A DNA stretch of 30,118 nucleotides, from positions 1 through 30,118 of IMG/VR virus record IMGVR_UViG_3300049489_000088. One strand, 5' to 3'. The position numbers were made by a program, and so were the translations under genes. Position 1 is the first letter of the stretch, and the number at the start of each line of letters is the position of its first letter. The notes under the pieces are model-generated. The model did not search any database. It was not told the origin of the DNA and saw only the letters and a list, made by a program, of their open reading frames with translations. Source of the stretch: a virus. This document shows positions 9,282 to 16,953 of the stretch, in pieces.

Positions 9282-9785
9282 TTACTGGACTCCAACACGC
9301 TGGGGAAATGCGATGTCCATATCGTCCGGTATTCTCTGGCCCTTAACCTTTTCCCGCATTTTCTGAATATTCGTTATCGATTCTTTAATCGCCTGTTCTA
9401 TAGCGGCAGCTTCCTGCACGCGCTTCCGAATGATAGGCTCGCGGATATCGCGTTCACGTTGAATCATCGTCGCCGTGACCGCCCCCGCCCACGGTTTATC
9501 CTCACCAGTCAATCTATCTGTTAGATCCTGCATCAACGCTTCCTGCACGCGCTGATCTTCCCCCCATTGCTTAAACGCAGGATTATTATGCAATATCGCC
9601 TGCGCTTCAGATTTGGCGAAATTCTTTGCGAGATCCAATACTTCGTTCATCGCACTATTAACCACTCTGTTTAGTACGCTCTGCGCGGCTCCTACCACAC
9701 CTGACAAAACACCTTTCAACCGCAAAGTCTTTTCTTCTGCGGGAGCGGTGTCAAATGTGATGGGGATCTGTACGGCGGTAGCCAT
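9282..9785 (-). CDS. miniature tape-measure-like protein 2
   Basis: A 167-residue, largely helical protein. The ATG at 9785 overlaps the TAA of the upstream gene (TAATG), which decides this start over the longer open frame. The N-terminus, QIPITFDTAPAEEKT, matches VIPVTLDTAPAEKKV at the start of the upstream neighbour, so the two genes are paralogous at least there. The rest contains long charged helices (EAQAILHNNPAFKQWGEDQR, IEQAIKESITNIQKMREKVKG). N-termini of this type occur in phage tape-measure proteins, but those are normally many hundreds of residues long. It could be a very short ruler, a tape-measure chaperone or a tail-core protein. Confidence 0.55.
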   Translation of the reverse strand: MATAVQIPITFDTAPAEEKTLRLKGVLSGVVGAAQSVLNRVVNSAMNEVLDLAKNFAKSEAQAILHNNPAFKQWGEDQRVQEALMQDLTDRLTGEDKPWAGAVTATMIQRERDIREPIIRKRVQEAAAIEQAIKESITNIQKMREKVKGQRIPDDMDIAFPQRVGVQ

Positions 9786-10306
9786 TACTGTCCCTTGCCT
9801 TTCAGCACGCCAATAGCTCGCCACATGTCTTCTAGCACATGGGCGGTATCCACAAAGAGCAGGTCAAAATTCTTCATCCGTGTTTCGTTTTGAGCGAGTA
9901 TGCCATACACATCCAGCCGTTCTTCAGACGTTGCTTCGTTGATAATCCCAGAAGATTTCGCAAGCGCAGCGCCCATACTCTCTATTTCGCCAGCCGTTAA
10001 TGCTCGTGCCCCAGGAACAGCAGAGATTTCTTTCAGCTTACGGCGTAATTCTTCCTGCACTTTCTGCGCGATTCTTGTGTCGATGTTCGCATCTGTGCCG
10101 AAACCGGATGCCGCTGCCTGCCACTTGAAAAACTCTTTGCCAACTTCAAGGCCAAGTTGAATCAATGCAGCCTGCGCCGATGCACGCAAGCTACCTGCCA
10201 TGTTCTGACCCATTTTGCTGAACACCGACCCCATCCCACTGACTTTTTTTTCGGCGGGGGCAGTGTCGAGCGTAACAGGAATCACTACTGGTGCGTCACC
10301 AGCCAT
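9785..10306 (-). CDS. miniature tape-measure-like protein 1
   Basis: A 173-residue helical protein beginning MAGDAPVVIPVTLDTAPAEK at a TAATG overlap. After the conserved N-terminal segment it has SVFSKMGQNMAGSLRASAQ, similar in style to the amphipathic start of tape-measure proteins, then charged helices (AQKVQEELRRKLKEIS). It lies after the tube and terminator candidates and before the distal-tail protein, which is the tape-measure slot in siphophages. The length is far below normal. A run of eight A residues in the coding strand lies at the EKK codons (10251-10244). No soluble-enzyme motif is seen. Confidence 0.55.
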   Translation of the reverse strand: MAGDAPVVIPVTLDTAPAEKKVSGMGSVFSKMGQNMAGSLRASAQAALIQLGLEVGKEFFKWQAAASGFGTDANIDTRIAQKVQEELRRKLKEISAVPGARALTAGEIESMGAALAKSSGIINEATSEERLDVYGILAQNETRMKNFDLLFVDTAHVLEDMWRAIGVLKGKGQ

Positions 10307-11112
10307 TATGTCACCACTACAGAAAGTCGTGTCGTCCCGGTCGCTGCGGATGAATAGCGTTCGTTTGTCGCAGCACCAGTCTCTGTGTAACCGCAGAAGA
10401 TCGCATATGAATATGTGCCAACCGCTACAGTATCCACGACACTTGTGGCTAGATCCCCAGCCAGCGTAACCCCGGTTCCGTCTGTCGGGCCGGTAGGAGC
10501 GGTAGCGCCCGCAGCCCTGCGCAGCACAATCTGTCTTCGGTCATAGCGATCGGGCGGGAGCGTCCATGCCAGCGTGACAGATCCTACCCCGCCTGTAGCT
10601 ACGAGATTGGCGGGTGGATGATAGAAACGGGTACGGGTTGCAGGCACTTCCCAAGTGTACACTCGATGGACCGCGTACGGTGTGCCAGCATCAGTTTCGA
10701 TGCCCTCTGTATCAGACGCGCTGACAAACGTAAAACGATACCCCGACTGCACCATCGACTGGAGTACAGCTTCAAGTTCCTCTTCCACTTCGAGCAAACC
10801 ACGCCCGCGACTAGAACCCTGCCCGCCAGATCGATTACCGCCAATCATCGCATTCTGGCCGACCTCATCACCTTCGACCGCGACTAAAATCATGAAATCG
10901 ATCGACTGCGTAGTGAGATCAAGGCTCTCTGCGTCACCGTCGGATTTTCCGGGTCGAATAGCCACGAGCGGCGTACGTCTGTTGGACATCAGACTCGCCC
11001 ATGCAGCAGCGGTCACCACCACCACGGGGAACACTGGCTCATTCGGGCTGTCCGGCCATGTTCTAGCCACCAGCCGTGCCCGCAGCGTCTTGACCAATTG
11101 CCAGATCGTCAC
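10306..11112 (-). CDS. tail terminator-like protein with C-terminal fibronectin III-like domain
   Basis: A 268-residue protein starting with GTG at 11112 (TAGTG overlap; a G-rich stretch precedes it). Residues 1-165 resemble a tail-terminator or minor tail protein: an N-terminal helix (IWQLVKTLRARL), then a beta/alpha region with TQSIDFMILVAVEG and a helix LLEVEEELEAVLQSMVQSG. From about residue 170 the sequence changes to an Ig-like fold reminiscent of fibronectin type III: PPANLVATGGVGSVTLAWTL, then ATSVVDTVAVGTYSYAIFCG and TNERYSSAATGTTRL. The fold order suggests a structural domain displayed at the head-tail joint or along the tail. The terminator role is inferred from order. Confidence 0.55.
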   Translation of the reverse strand: MTIWQLVKTLRARLVARTWPDSPNEPVFPVVVVTAAAWASLMSNRRTPLVAIRPGKSDGDAESLDLTTQSIDFMILVAVEGDEVGQNAMIGGNRSGGQGSSRGRGLLEVEEELEAVLQSMVQSGYRFTFVSASDTEGIETDAGTPYAVHRVYTWEVPATRTRFYHPPANLVATGGVGSVTLAWTLPPDRYDRRQIVLRRAAGATAPTGPTDGTGVTLAGDLATSVVDTVAVGTYSYAIFCGYTETGAATNERYSSAATGTTRLSVVVT

Positions 11113-11450
11113 TATTGCCCCCCGCTCACTTGCCGGGCTGCATAAGCAGCGGCTTGCCTGGCCAACATATCACGTTTGGTTTGCCCGCCATCAGCCAACG
11201 CGGCCACTGCCGCATATCCCTCAGGGCCTTCAGAGGCAGTGGCGGCGGACAGAATATCTTCGACAGCGAGCACAAGCCCTGCGCGTGCGAGAGCCGCCTG
11301 TTCAACAGTAGTTAATTCGCTCCATTCAGTGAGCGATACGCAACCACCACCGCGCAGGAATGCCATTGCAGATTCGACCAGAACACGGTGGACATCATCT
11401 GATTCCGGCGGTGTGCTGATCTGAATGCCTGCGGCACGAATCAACTTCAT
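11112..11450 (-). CDS. small phage protein in tail-assembly cluster, unknown
   Basis: A 112-residue protein whose ATG at 11450 overlaps the upstream TGA. It begins KLIRAAGIQISTPPESDDVHR, then has alanine-rich helices (TTVEQAALARAGLVLAVEDI, RDMLARQAAAYAARQ). Size, helicity and place beside the tube and terminator candidates would suit a tail-assembly or joining protein. No slippery frameshift cassette typical of tape-measure chaperones was identified between this gene and the next. Family unknown. Confidence 0.55.
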   Translation of the reverse strand: MKLIRAAGIQISTPPESDDVHRVLVESAMAFLRGGGCVSLTEWSELTTVEQAALARAGLVLAVEDILSAATASEGPEGYAAVAALADGGQTKRDMLARQAAAYAARQVSGGQ

Positions 11451-11998
11451 AACGTGATGTCCTTCGCCATTTTCATCGCCACCATCCGACCAGTCGCATC
11501 GTACACAGCCTGAAATACTACCCCAATTTCCAACGGCTCATCCAAAGCCATCGTCAGTTTAGCGGCTGGATCGAGCATGGGAATCGCTCGGTAGAACACC
11601 ACTGAATAAGCGTCTGGACTATCGGGGGTAAATACTAGCTTGATACCGCTGGCCGCCAGCGTATTGCCAGCTCTGACTGTGCCGGGAGCGGTGATCCCAC
11701 GCTGCTGGGTGACCGTCCCAACAGATGTATTCGGAAACAATATCGCAATGGCGTCATTATCGAGCGCACGTAATACCGCAGCCATCACCCATGATTCAGA
11801 GGAGATCACTTCTTCAACTACAATCCCACCATATTCTTCTGCGGTTACTGGATGGTATTTGATATTTGGCATGACTTCGATAGATCGCACGATACCTAAT
11901 GCCGTGCCCCCATGTGGATACGCGGTAGTCAAATCTGTACAGCCGTACGACAATCTACCAGGGGATTTCAGCACTGCTGCCGCTGTCGGCGTACCCAT
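11447..11998 (-). CDS. probable tail tube protein
   Basis: A 183-residue beta-rich protein with a clear AGGAG site nine bases before the ATG at 11998. It contains LSYGCTDLTTAYPHGGTALG near the N-terminus and a C-terminal section with YSVVFYRAIPMLDP and DEPLEIGVVFQAVYD. Proteins with this alternation of short strands and this length commonly form tail tubes in siphophages or Mu-like phages. The order Mu G-like morphogenesis protein, this gene, terminator, tape-measure-like also fits. The assignment rests on position, size and fold character; no signature motif is diagnostic. Confidence 0.5.
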   Translation of the reverse strand: MGTPTAAAVLKSPGRLSYGCTDLTTAYPHGGTALGIVRSIEVMPNIKYHPVTAEEYGGIVVEEVISSESWVMAAVLRALDNDAIAILFPNTSVGTVTQQRGITAPGTVRAGNTLAASGIKLVFTPDSPDAYSVVFYRAIPMLDPAAKLTMALDEPLEIGVVFQAVYDATGRMVAMKMAKDITL

Positions 11999-12041
11999 GT
12001 ACCGATACTCCTGTTGTACTACTCAACTGCAAACAGTGCAG

Positions 12042-12608
12042 TTACAACTTACCCCGGAAAAACTGACTGAGCGTACTGCGCACAAACGCAGCATCTGCGG
12101 GCAGGAATTTCGCAAACGGACGTGCACGAGCGGTTACGGTCACTTCGCCGCCAGCATTGAAAATCCAGCCGAAATTTGCCCGCTGGCCCTTATTTTTTCT
12201 GAGCCAATTCGCGAGGTTCTTTCGTACGGTGGGGCTGATCTGGAATGTAGACGCTCCACCTTCCTGCATTCGATTTGCGTAGGCGAGATTTGATCCGAAC
12301 GTGATAGATTTCTTGCCGCGTAAAGCATAAGAAATAGACTGGCGCAATGCACCAGTATCAACTAGGGCCGGACGTGGTGAGAACCTGCGCGCCTTAATCG
12401 TCCCAGACTTTGCGAGGTCACTAAGTGCTCCGGCAATATTCGGAACACGTCTGGGTGCCCACTGGGTGCCACGGCCTTGTTGCTGCCACCCGCGAACAGT
12501 GACTTTGACTTGATTCAGGCCGATGACTTTCAACGCTGGAGTCAGATTAGCCGTGCGCCGCACAAGCTCGCCGAGCTTCGTGCCCTCGAATTTTATCGGA
12601 TTCGCCAC
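12042..12608 (-). CDS. Mu G-like virion morphogenesis protein
   Basis: A 188-residue basic protein beginning with GTG at 12608, preceded by AGGAG five bases upstream. Internal features match the phage virion-morphogenesis (Mu gpG) and HK97 gp10 style: GTQWAPRR after a helical N-terminus, then RPALVDTGALRQSISY, and ITFGSNLAYANRMQEGG. The LxxTGxLRxSI and GTNLxYAxxxxxG patterns are the family hallmarks. These proteins help complete the neck and join head and tail. The neighbours, a gp36-like connector on one side and a tube-like protein on the other, fit this role. The 43-base gap after it contains no gene. Confidence 0.8.
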   Translation of the reverse strand: MANPIKFEGTKLGELVRRTANLTPALKVIGLNQVKVTVRGWQQQGRGTQWAPRRVPNIAGALSDLAKSGTIKARRFSPRPALVDTGALRQSISYALRGKKSITFGSNLAYANRMQEGGASTFQISPTVRKNLANWLRKNKGQRANFGWIFNAGGEVTVTARARPFAKFLPADAAFVRSTLSQFFRGKL

Positions 12609-12625
12609 GGCAACTCCTAACCACG

Positions 12626-13057
12626 CTAGTCTTCCTCGGAAACCGAACCTTGGATGCCGGGGATAAACTGCGCCGTATTGCGATCGTCTGAGAATGGCAG
12701 ACCATCAGAGTCATCCGCAGTGGGCGTCTGAGTGGCTGTGGTGACCGGAGCGACACGCACGTTGGTGAACTGACTCAATGCCTCTTTGAACCGATCGCAT
12801 GGCCCAGTATCGGCAATAGGCACGCCCATACGCCGTTGCAACAGGCAGATCACACCATCCACACAGATCGACACATGAAAAGCATCGTTAGCGTCGTAAG
12901 TCTCGCCGGTCTGCCGCTGAAACTCTCCTACCGTGTCGGTCACGGCACGAGCGAGCCGGGTAGTATCGATAGTCGTAGCCGACGGCAACTGCGGATTGGT
13001 CAATTCAACCAACCGCTGTGCGCCAATACGGTCAGTGACTTCATCGATCAACGCCAT
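12626..13057 (-). CDS. head-tail connector, Mu gp36 (DUF1320)-like
   Basis: A 143-residue protein starting at the ATG at 13057, directly after a TAA. It begins ALIDEVTDRIGAQRLVELTN, the usual opening of DUF1320/gp36 connectors (a short helix, then a hydrophobic 'R..L..LTNP' segment). Next comes a helix, TTRLARAVTDTVGEFQ, followed by an all-alpha segment ending in CDRFKEALSQF. The C-terminal 40 residues are acidic and Thr-rich, probably disordered. Such adaptors bind below the portal. Its location before the Mu G-like gene is standard. Confidence 0.72.
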   Translation of the reverse strand: MALIDEVTDRIGAQRLVELTNPQLPSATTIDTTRLARAVTDTVGEFQRQTGETYDANDAFHVSICVDGVICLLQRRMGVPIADTGPCDRFKEALSQFTNVRVAPVTTATQTPTADDSDGLPFSDDRNTAQFIPGIQGSVSEED

Positions 13058-13408
13058 TTAAATGCTCAACTCGAAAGACAGCAAATACAAAGTTCGCGAA
13101 TCAGTCTGTACCACAGGCACAGCCGCCGTCCCCGAACGTAGGCGGAAATAACGCATCTTGCTCATGACCGGCCGCAATGCGCCAATTGCGACTACCCTAC
13201 CAGCATCCACCGTAAGTGCTACAGCAGTTCCTGCATCATTGTACAAATCAAAATAGTTAACCCCATCTGAAGATGCCTGCACAGTAATGTCTGCGGCATC
13301 CCATACATCAGACATGCGAATACCTGCGAGTTCTGTCGCAGTGCCGATATCTGCCGCAGTAAACAAGCCACCCGCAGCATTACCGCCAGTGATTGCAGTT
13401 TGGATCAT
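13058..13408 (-). CDS. small beta-sandwich virion protein, paralogue A
   Basis: A 116-residue protein that is clearly related to the gene immediately upstream. Shared positions include AITGG near the N-terminus, then FTAADIG, a segment of the type SSDGVNYFDLYNDAG followed by ALTVDAGRVV, and finally FRLRSG and a Leu-rich end. The spacing is the same in both. The fold is probably a small beta-sandwich as in head decoration or adsorption proteins. It sits between the connector and its duplicate, in the low-GC block. Family not recognised. Confidence 0.6.
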   Translation of the reverse strand: MIQTAITGGNAAGGLFTAADIGTATELAGIRMSDVWDAADITVQASSDGVNYFDLYNDAGTAVALTVDAGRVVAIGALRPVMSKMRYFRLRSGTAAVPVVQTDSRTLYLLSFELSI

Positions 13409-13409
13409 C

Positions 13410-13763
13410 TTACCCTGTCCTTGTAGTAACCATCAGAAACAAACTGCGTGCAGCCGCCTGGTTCACCGGCGCACCTGTCAGCCCAGATCGCAATTGAATA
13501 TATTTCCACGGGCGTAAACTAGATCTAATGTCGGAACGGAAGCCGATAATCCTCGACGCGGCAACAGTCAGCGATACTTCTGTTCCACCATCGTCGAACA
13601 GATCGAAAAAGTTAGTTCCGTCCATAGATACACGAAAACTGATTGCTGCGGCAGTCCATCCAGTGGACATCTCCACACCAATCAATTCATTCTCATTACC
13701 GATATCGGCAATACTGAACAATGCGCTCGTTGCAGCAGCACCACCAGTTATCGCAAGCCTCAC
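13410..13763 (-). CDS. small beta-sandwich virion protein, paralogue B
   Basis: A 117-residue protein starting with GTG at 13763, which has an excellent GGGAGGTG ribosome site. It aligns along its whole length with the downstream gene: AITGGAAATSALFSIADIG, SMDGTNFFDLFDDGG, SLTVAASRI, YIQLRSG. The pair is a tandem gene duplication that has diverged substantially. It is the first gene of the low-GC segment; the 35-base spacer upstream separates it from the GC-rich capsid block. Probably a virion surface or neck protein; no database family is known to me. Confidence 0.6.
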   Translation of the reverse strand: MRLAITGGAAATSALFSIADIGNENELIGVEMSTGWTAAAISFRVSMDGTNFFDLFDDGGTEVSLTVAASRIIGFRSDIRSSLRPWKYIQLRSGLTGAPVNQAAARSLFLMVTTRTG

Positions 13764-13798
13764 CGATCACCTCCCATCTCTTCATCAAGAGTACCAGA

Positions 13799-15394
13799 TT
13801 AAGCAGTGGGCTCAGCCCAGGTGATATCCTGCGTAGGAGCGACAGCCCCTAGTGATCCATCCGCTGTCGTGTCGATGTACGGTGATACTGCGTCACTGGC
13901 GACCAGCTTGTAGGTGCCGCCGACGCCGTCCCCAGCAATCGTGCGGTAGATCTTCGCCCCTGTGACGTGCGCGCTACCGGCCGTCCATGTCACGGTGACT
14001 TGGCCATCCGTCGCGTTGTCCACAACGGTGACGCCGTCACTCGCGGGACTGGCGGCAGACTCGCGGCCCAGCGCGTCGGTGTAAGTGTACTTGTAGTAGT
14101 GGACACCGTTGTCGACGCCGCCTGCACCTGCACCTGCCAACGCATCTGTCGGCGCAACACTCGGCGCGACAAGTTGGCTTGGCAGGTATTCGCGGAACAG
14201 ACGCCAGAACCAGTATTGCAGGATCGCGCCGGTTTCCAAATCCGTCCAGGTGAACGTGTCGTCGAGCAAGAACGCTGTAGCCCCGCCGATCAGCCAATAC
14301 CACAGCCCGTTGTATTGCTGGCCGGGAACGAACAACACGTCGTCAACCAGCAGATCCCCAGCGGTGCGCGTCCACTCGATGCGGATGTCCATCGCGGTCT
14401 CTGCGAACTGCCGGGGGAAGAACGGTCCGACCTGGAGCAATTGCCATCCGCTCTGCGCAGCCACGGCAACCGTAGTAGACTGGCTACCCATGTACACGGT
14501 CAGCGTACCGGATGCACCGCCTACCGATCGGTTCCACGCAACCTGCAAGAAGTATGGGGTGGATGCGTCCAGCCGGACGTTGTTTACGGTCAGCGCCTGC
14601 ACGACGTTCGCAGTCGCCTTGATGTTCAGTGCCTGCGGCGCGTCACCATCGTTCGGGTCGCCGCGATAGTAGTTGGTCGTGTCGAGCGTGAAGTTGCCCG
14701 TGCCGGTTACGCTGGTGGTCCAGTCGTTGAGCCAGGTGGTCGTCGCCGCCAACGTCCCATTCGTGAAGGTCGAGTTGGCTAGCAGGCTGGAACGAGCGGA
14801 GATCGAGGCAAGTTGGTCACGAGTACCGGACCCGCGAAGCTGCACGGCATCACGAGCAGGATCAGTACCACGAACCTCGAAGCGTTCCTCGTGCTTCGCC
14901 GTGCCGGACGATGCGTCAGCGATGCACCGGGCCGAGTATGATTCCGGCCATGCGTTCTCGATCGGAAATCCGTGGTCGTCCTTGCAGTGCCGAACGATGG
15001 TCCCGGTTCCCGTGTTCGATCCCGCGCTGACCGCCGGGAACAGAAACCCGCGCGTGGTGACGCGAAGACTGTTGTCATAGAAGTACTGCCGCGCGCGCCG
15101 GAAGATAGACGCGATGTCCGTTTCCGGCACCGTCATAATCTTCGCGAGATCGCGGAACAGCGGTGCAAGCAACGCCTGCCCGCCGGACTGCATCGCAGTC
15201 GCGAGCGAGCTGCGGATGCTGCCAAGCGCAGCGCCTACGGACTCTGGATAGTCCGTCTCAAGCACCTGGACGAGCGCGTCTTCCATGCCGATGTAGTTGT
15301 CGGAGTTAACGTCTCCGTACTGACGCAGCTCGTTCAGGATCTTGATGCCGCGCCGGATCTGGTCCTGATTTTCCGCGAGGCTCGGGGATGCCAT
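13799..15394 (-). CDS. large multidomain virion protein, unknown function
   Basis: A 531-residue protein with GGAGG nine bases before its ATG at 15394. Residues 1-200 are mainly helical (IRRGIKILNELRQYGDVN, FRRARQYFYDN), perhaps a scaffold or docking domain. Residues ~205-350 resemble a galactose-binding/CBM-like jelly roll (NSTFTNGTLAATTTWLNDW near the start, ending GDLLVDDVLFVPG). This pattern, with an opening 'N..F..G' and a closing 'lliDDV.l', is common in such folds. Near residue 410 a fibronectin-like segment begins (VHYYKYTYTDALGRES, VTWTAGSAHVTGAKIYRTI). It is GC-rich and lies between the capsid genes and the low-GC connector block. It may be a capsid fibre or adhesion protein. Confidence 0.58.
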   Translation of the reverse strand: MASPSLAENQDQIRRGIKILNELRQYGDVNSDNYIGMEDALVQVLETDYPESVGAALGSIRSSLATAMQSGGQALLAPLFRDLAKIMTVPETDIASIFRRARQYFYDNSLRVTTRGFLFPAVSAGSNTGTGTIVRHCKDDHGFPIENAWPESYSARCIADASSGTAKHEERFEVRGTDPARDAVQLRGSGTRDQLASISARSSLLANSTFTNGTLAATTTWLNDWTTSVTGTGNFTLDTTNYYRGDPNDGDAPQALNIKATANVVQALTVNNVRLDASTPYFLQVAWNRSVGGASGTLTVYMGSQSTTVAVAAQSGWQLLQVGPFFPRQFAETAMDIRIEWTRTAGDLLVDDVLFVPGQQYNGLWYWLIGGATAFLLDDTFTWTDLETGAILQYWFWRLFREYLPSQLVAPSVAPTDALAGAGAGGVDNGVHYYKYTYTDALGRESAASPASDGVTVVDNATDGQVTVTWTAGSAHVTGAKIYRTIAGDGVGGTYKLVASDAVSPYIDTTADGSLGAVAPTQDITWAEPTA

Positions 15395-15414
15395 GTGCTG
15401 TTACCTCCGTGAGC

Positions 15415-15864
15415 CTACGCGAGATTTGCTTCTGGAACCTCGTCACGCGCGTGCAAGCCAGCTTCGTAGCAGTAGAGGAACGTTCCGAGCGAGGCGTCTC
15501 CCGGCTCCTCGGTATATCGAGCATCCCGGCTGTCGTGGATCTGCCCGACGTGCCCGACCTGCCGAACCACCTTGTGTTTCGCGGCGGCTTTGATCGCTGC
15601 AACCTGCCGAGAGTTCATCGGGACAACTCGGCCGATCCGCTCGGACCGCTTCGTAACACCGTCAGGCCCTACGCTCACGTCCTCGGACCAGCGGCAGAAA
15701 TCCATCCCTCCGCAGGTGATCCGCTCGAACGGGAGACGGTCACGCGACGGCATCTCGCCATCGCGGAGCGCCGGCGCAGTGACAGGACCGGCGATCCCGA
15801 TCCAGTACCTGGTCTGCGCCTGCGTCTGCTTCGATTCTTGCTGCACAGATTCGTTTTTCGCCAT
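15415..15864 (-). CDS. small protein downstream of major capsid gene, unknown
   Basis: A 149-residue protein with a strong AAGGAGG site seven bases before the ATG at 15864. It opens with a Gln/Ser-rich polar segment (MAKNESVQQESKQTQAQTR), then YWIGIAGPVTAPALRDG. It contains ITCGGMDFCRW, two cysteines six residues apart, and ends with an acidic tail. The hairpin in the preceding 72-base gap separates it from the capsid gene. Its function is not recognised; a capsid-associated or head-completion role is suggested only by context. Confidence 0.6.
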   Translation of the reverse strand: MAKNESVQQESKQTQAQTRYWIGIAGPVTAPALRDGEMPSRDRLPFERITCGGMDFCRWSEDVSVGPDGVTKRSERIGRVVPMNSRQVAAIKAAAKHKVVRQVGHVGQIHDSRDARYTEEPGDASLGTFLYCYEAGLHARDEVPEANLA

Positions 15865-15881
15865 CGTGAGTCCTCCTTAGA

Positions 15882-15917
15882 GCGACCGGGATGCAGGAGG
15901 AGTTGCCTCCCGGTCGC
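15882..15917 (-). terminator. perfect 10-bp inverted repeat after major capsid gene
   Basis: GCGACCGGGA at 15882-15891 pairs perfectly with TCCCGGTCGC at 15908-15917, leaving a 16-base loop that can itself pair a little. It lies in the 72-base gap between the major capsid gene and the next gene. No T-rich tract follows on the transcribed strand, so it is not a standard intrinsic terminator. It could be a processing or mRNA-stabilising hairpin, or a partial attenuator that keeps capsid mRNA more abundant than downstream mRNA. Confidence 0.5.
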
Positions 15918-15936
15918 GGGCCGATACCGCCACAGA

Positions 15937-16914
15937 TTAGCTGTTCACCTGGATGATGCTGTACGGCATACCGATTCCGTAGCCGATGCGTGCGCGCCAC
16001 TGGATGAACTCCAGGTCATTCTCGCGTGCATCGTCGCTTCCGGACTGCACGTTGCTGACGGTCTCTTCGAGCGCGATACGCTCTTGCTCGATGAACGCCT
16101 TGGACTGCACGCCCTGCAACGCAACATACCAATCGTTGTCGGTGATTTCCGGGACGCTCATGAACGAGATGTTCCGGTAGACCTCGGGGACGATATTGGT
16201 CGGAGCCGAGACCAGCTTCTCGACGAGCATCGCGCGGAACGCAGTCTGGAACACCTCCAGATTCGCGGCCCCGTGAATGATCGTCACGCCGCGCTGCGCA
16301 ATGTTTGGATCGAGCAGCGGGAACCCCTTCGGGTTCGTGTAGAGCTGGAACCGGCTGATAGCGGAGAAGAAATCGCGGTGGATCGCAGCCGTGGTAGCGA
16401 CACCGTTTCCGGTGACGATGTTGCCGGAAGCGTGGCCGAACCGCGTAGAGCCGCTGAACAGGTTCACGCCGTCAGCTGCGGTCGGCACGCTGGCAAGCAA
16501 CGCAGCGTTGGTGGACCCAAGCAACATCTGGAAGAACACGCGGCGCTTGAGGCGAGCCCAGTTCGCTCCGGCCTCGCGAGCTTCGTCATACAGATTACTG
16601 ATCTGGTTGTCCTCGCGGTCCTCGCGGTCCCACTCGATCCGCAGGCCCCACTTGGTGTTCGACACGAAGAACGTCTTGAACTCGCCGCTTTCGCGCGGGA
16701 CCGGAGTGCCCTTCGCCCATCTGCGCGGATGCGGCATCCCGTCGCTGAACGGATAGGTTTCCGTGCGCAGCGTGGACGGGACACCGAACCGCATGATCTT
16801 GCCGAGGTCGGCAAGTTCGGTGTTCTCGGTTTCCTTGTAGATCGAGAGGAATTCCGAACGCAATCCCGCCTGCAATCCGGCGGCAGGAATCACCAGGGGA
16901 TTGAGCAAAGCCAT
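15937..16914 (-). CDS. major capsid protein, Mu T-like
   Basis: A 325-residue protein. The ATG at 16914 (MALLNPLVIPA) is chosen because GGAGG lies seven bases upstream; the longer frame begins with out-of-context residues. The protein resembles Mu gpT-type major head subunits, which have an HK97 fold. It has an N-terminal region ending in EFLSIYKETEN, a loop with PRRWAKGTPVPR and a helix with WDREDREDNQ, then ARLKRRVFFQMLLG. The C-terminus ends in a beta region with IQWRARIGYGIGMPYSI. The preceding genes, protease-scaffold and decoration-like protein, are the expected partners. It carries no delta domain, consistent with a separate scaffold. Confidence 0.85.
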   Translation of the reverse strand: MALLNPLVIPAAGLQAGLRSEFLSIYKETENTELADLGKIMRFGVPSTLRTETYPFSDGMPHPRRWAKGTPVPRESGEFKTFFVSNTKWGLRIEWDREDREDNQISNLYDEAREAGANWARLKRRVFFQMLLGSTNAALLASVPTAADGVNLFSGSTRFGHASGNIVTGNGVATTAAIHRDFFSAISRFQLYTNPKGFPLLDPNIAQRGVTIIHGAANLEVFQTAFRAMLVEKLVSAPTNIVPEVYRNISFMSVPEITDNDWYVALQGVQSKAFIEQERIALEETVSNVQSGSDDARENDLEFIQWRARIGYGIGMPYSIIQVNS

Positions 16915-16953
16915 TGCAATGCCTCCGAGAATTGAAAGCGGGATACGGGACAA

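Larger units (their letters stand above)
5670..13763. other. low-GC connector and tail module
   Basis: Hand counts of 60-base lines between these positions often give 40-53% GC (for example lines at 9361, 9601 and 13201), although line 6001 reaches 62%. Lines sampled on either side (1681, 2641, 14101, 16501, 18001) give 63-73%. The changes fall near gene boundaries at about 5670 and in the 35-base gap after 13763. The block carries neck, tail tube, terminator, small ruler-like and distal tail genes, so it is a functional cassette that may have a different recent history from the head and fibre genes. Confidence 0.6.

Noticed and set aside
10306-11998. Tail-assembly chaperone frameshift as in lambda G/GT
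   Set aside because: The genes at this place have ordinary ATGA or TAGTG junctions, and no slippery site with an extension frame leading to a longer product was identified.
15388-16935. 515-codon open frame on the plus strand
   Set aside because: It lies opposite the major capsid gene and has Arg, Asp, His and Ser rich, low-complexity translation typical of antisense frames in GC-rich DNA. No ribosome site or family pattern supports it.
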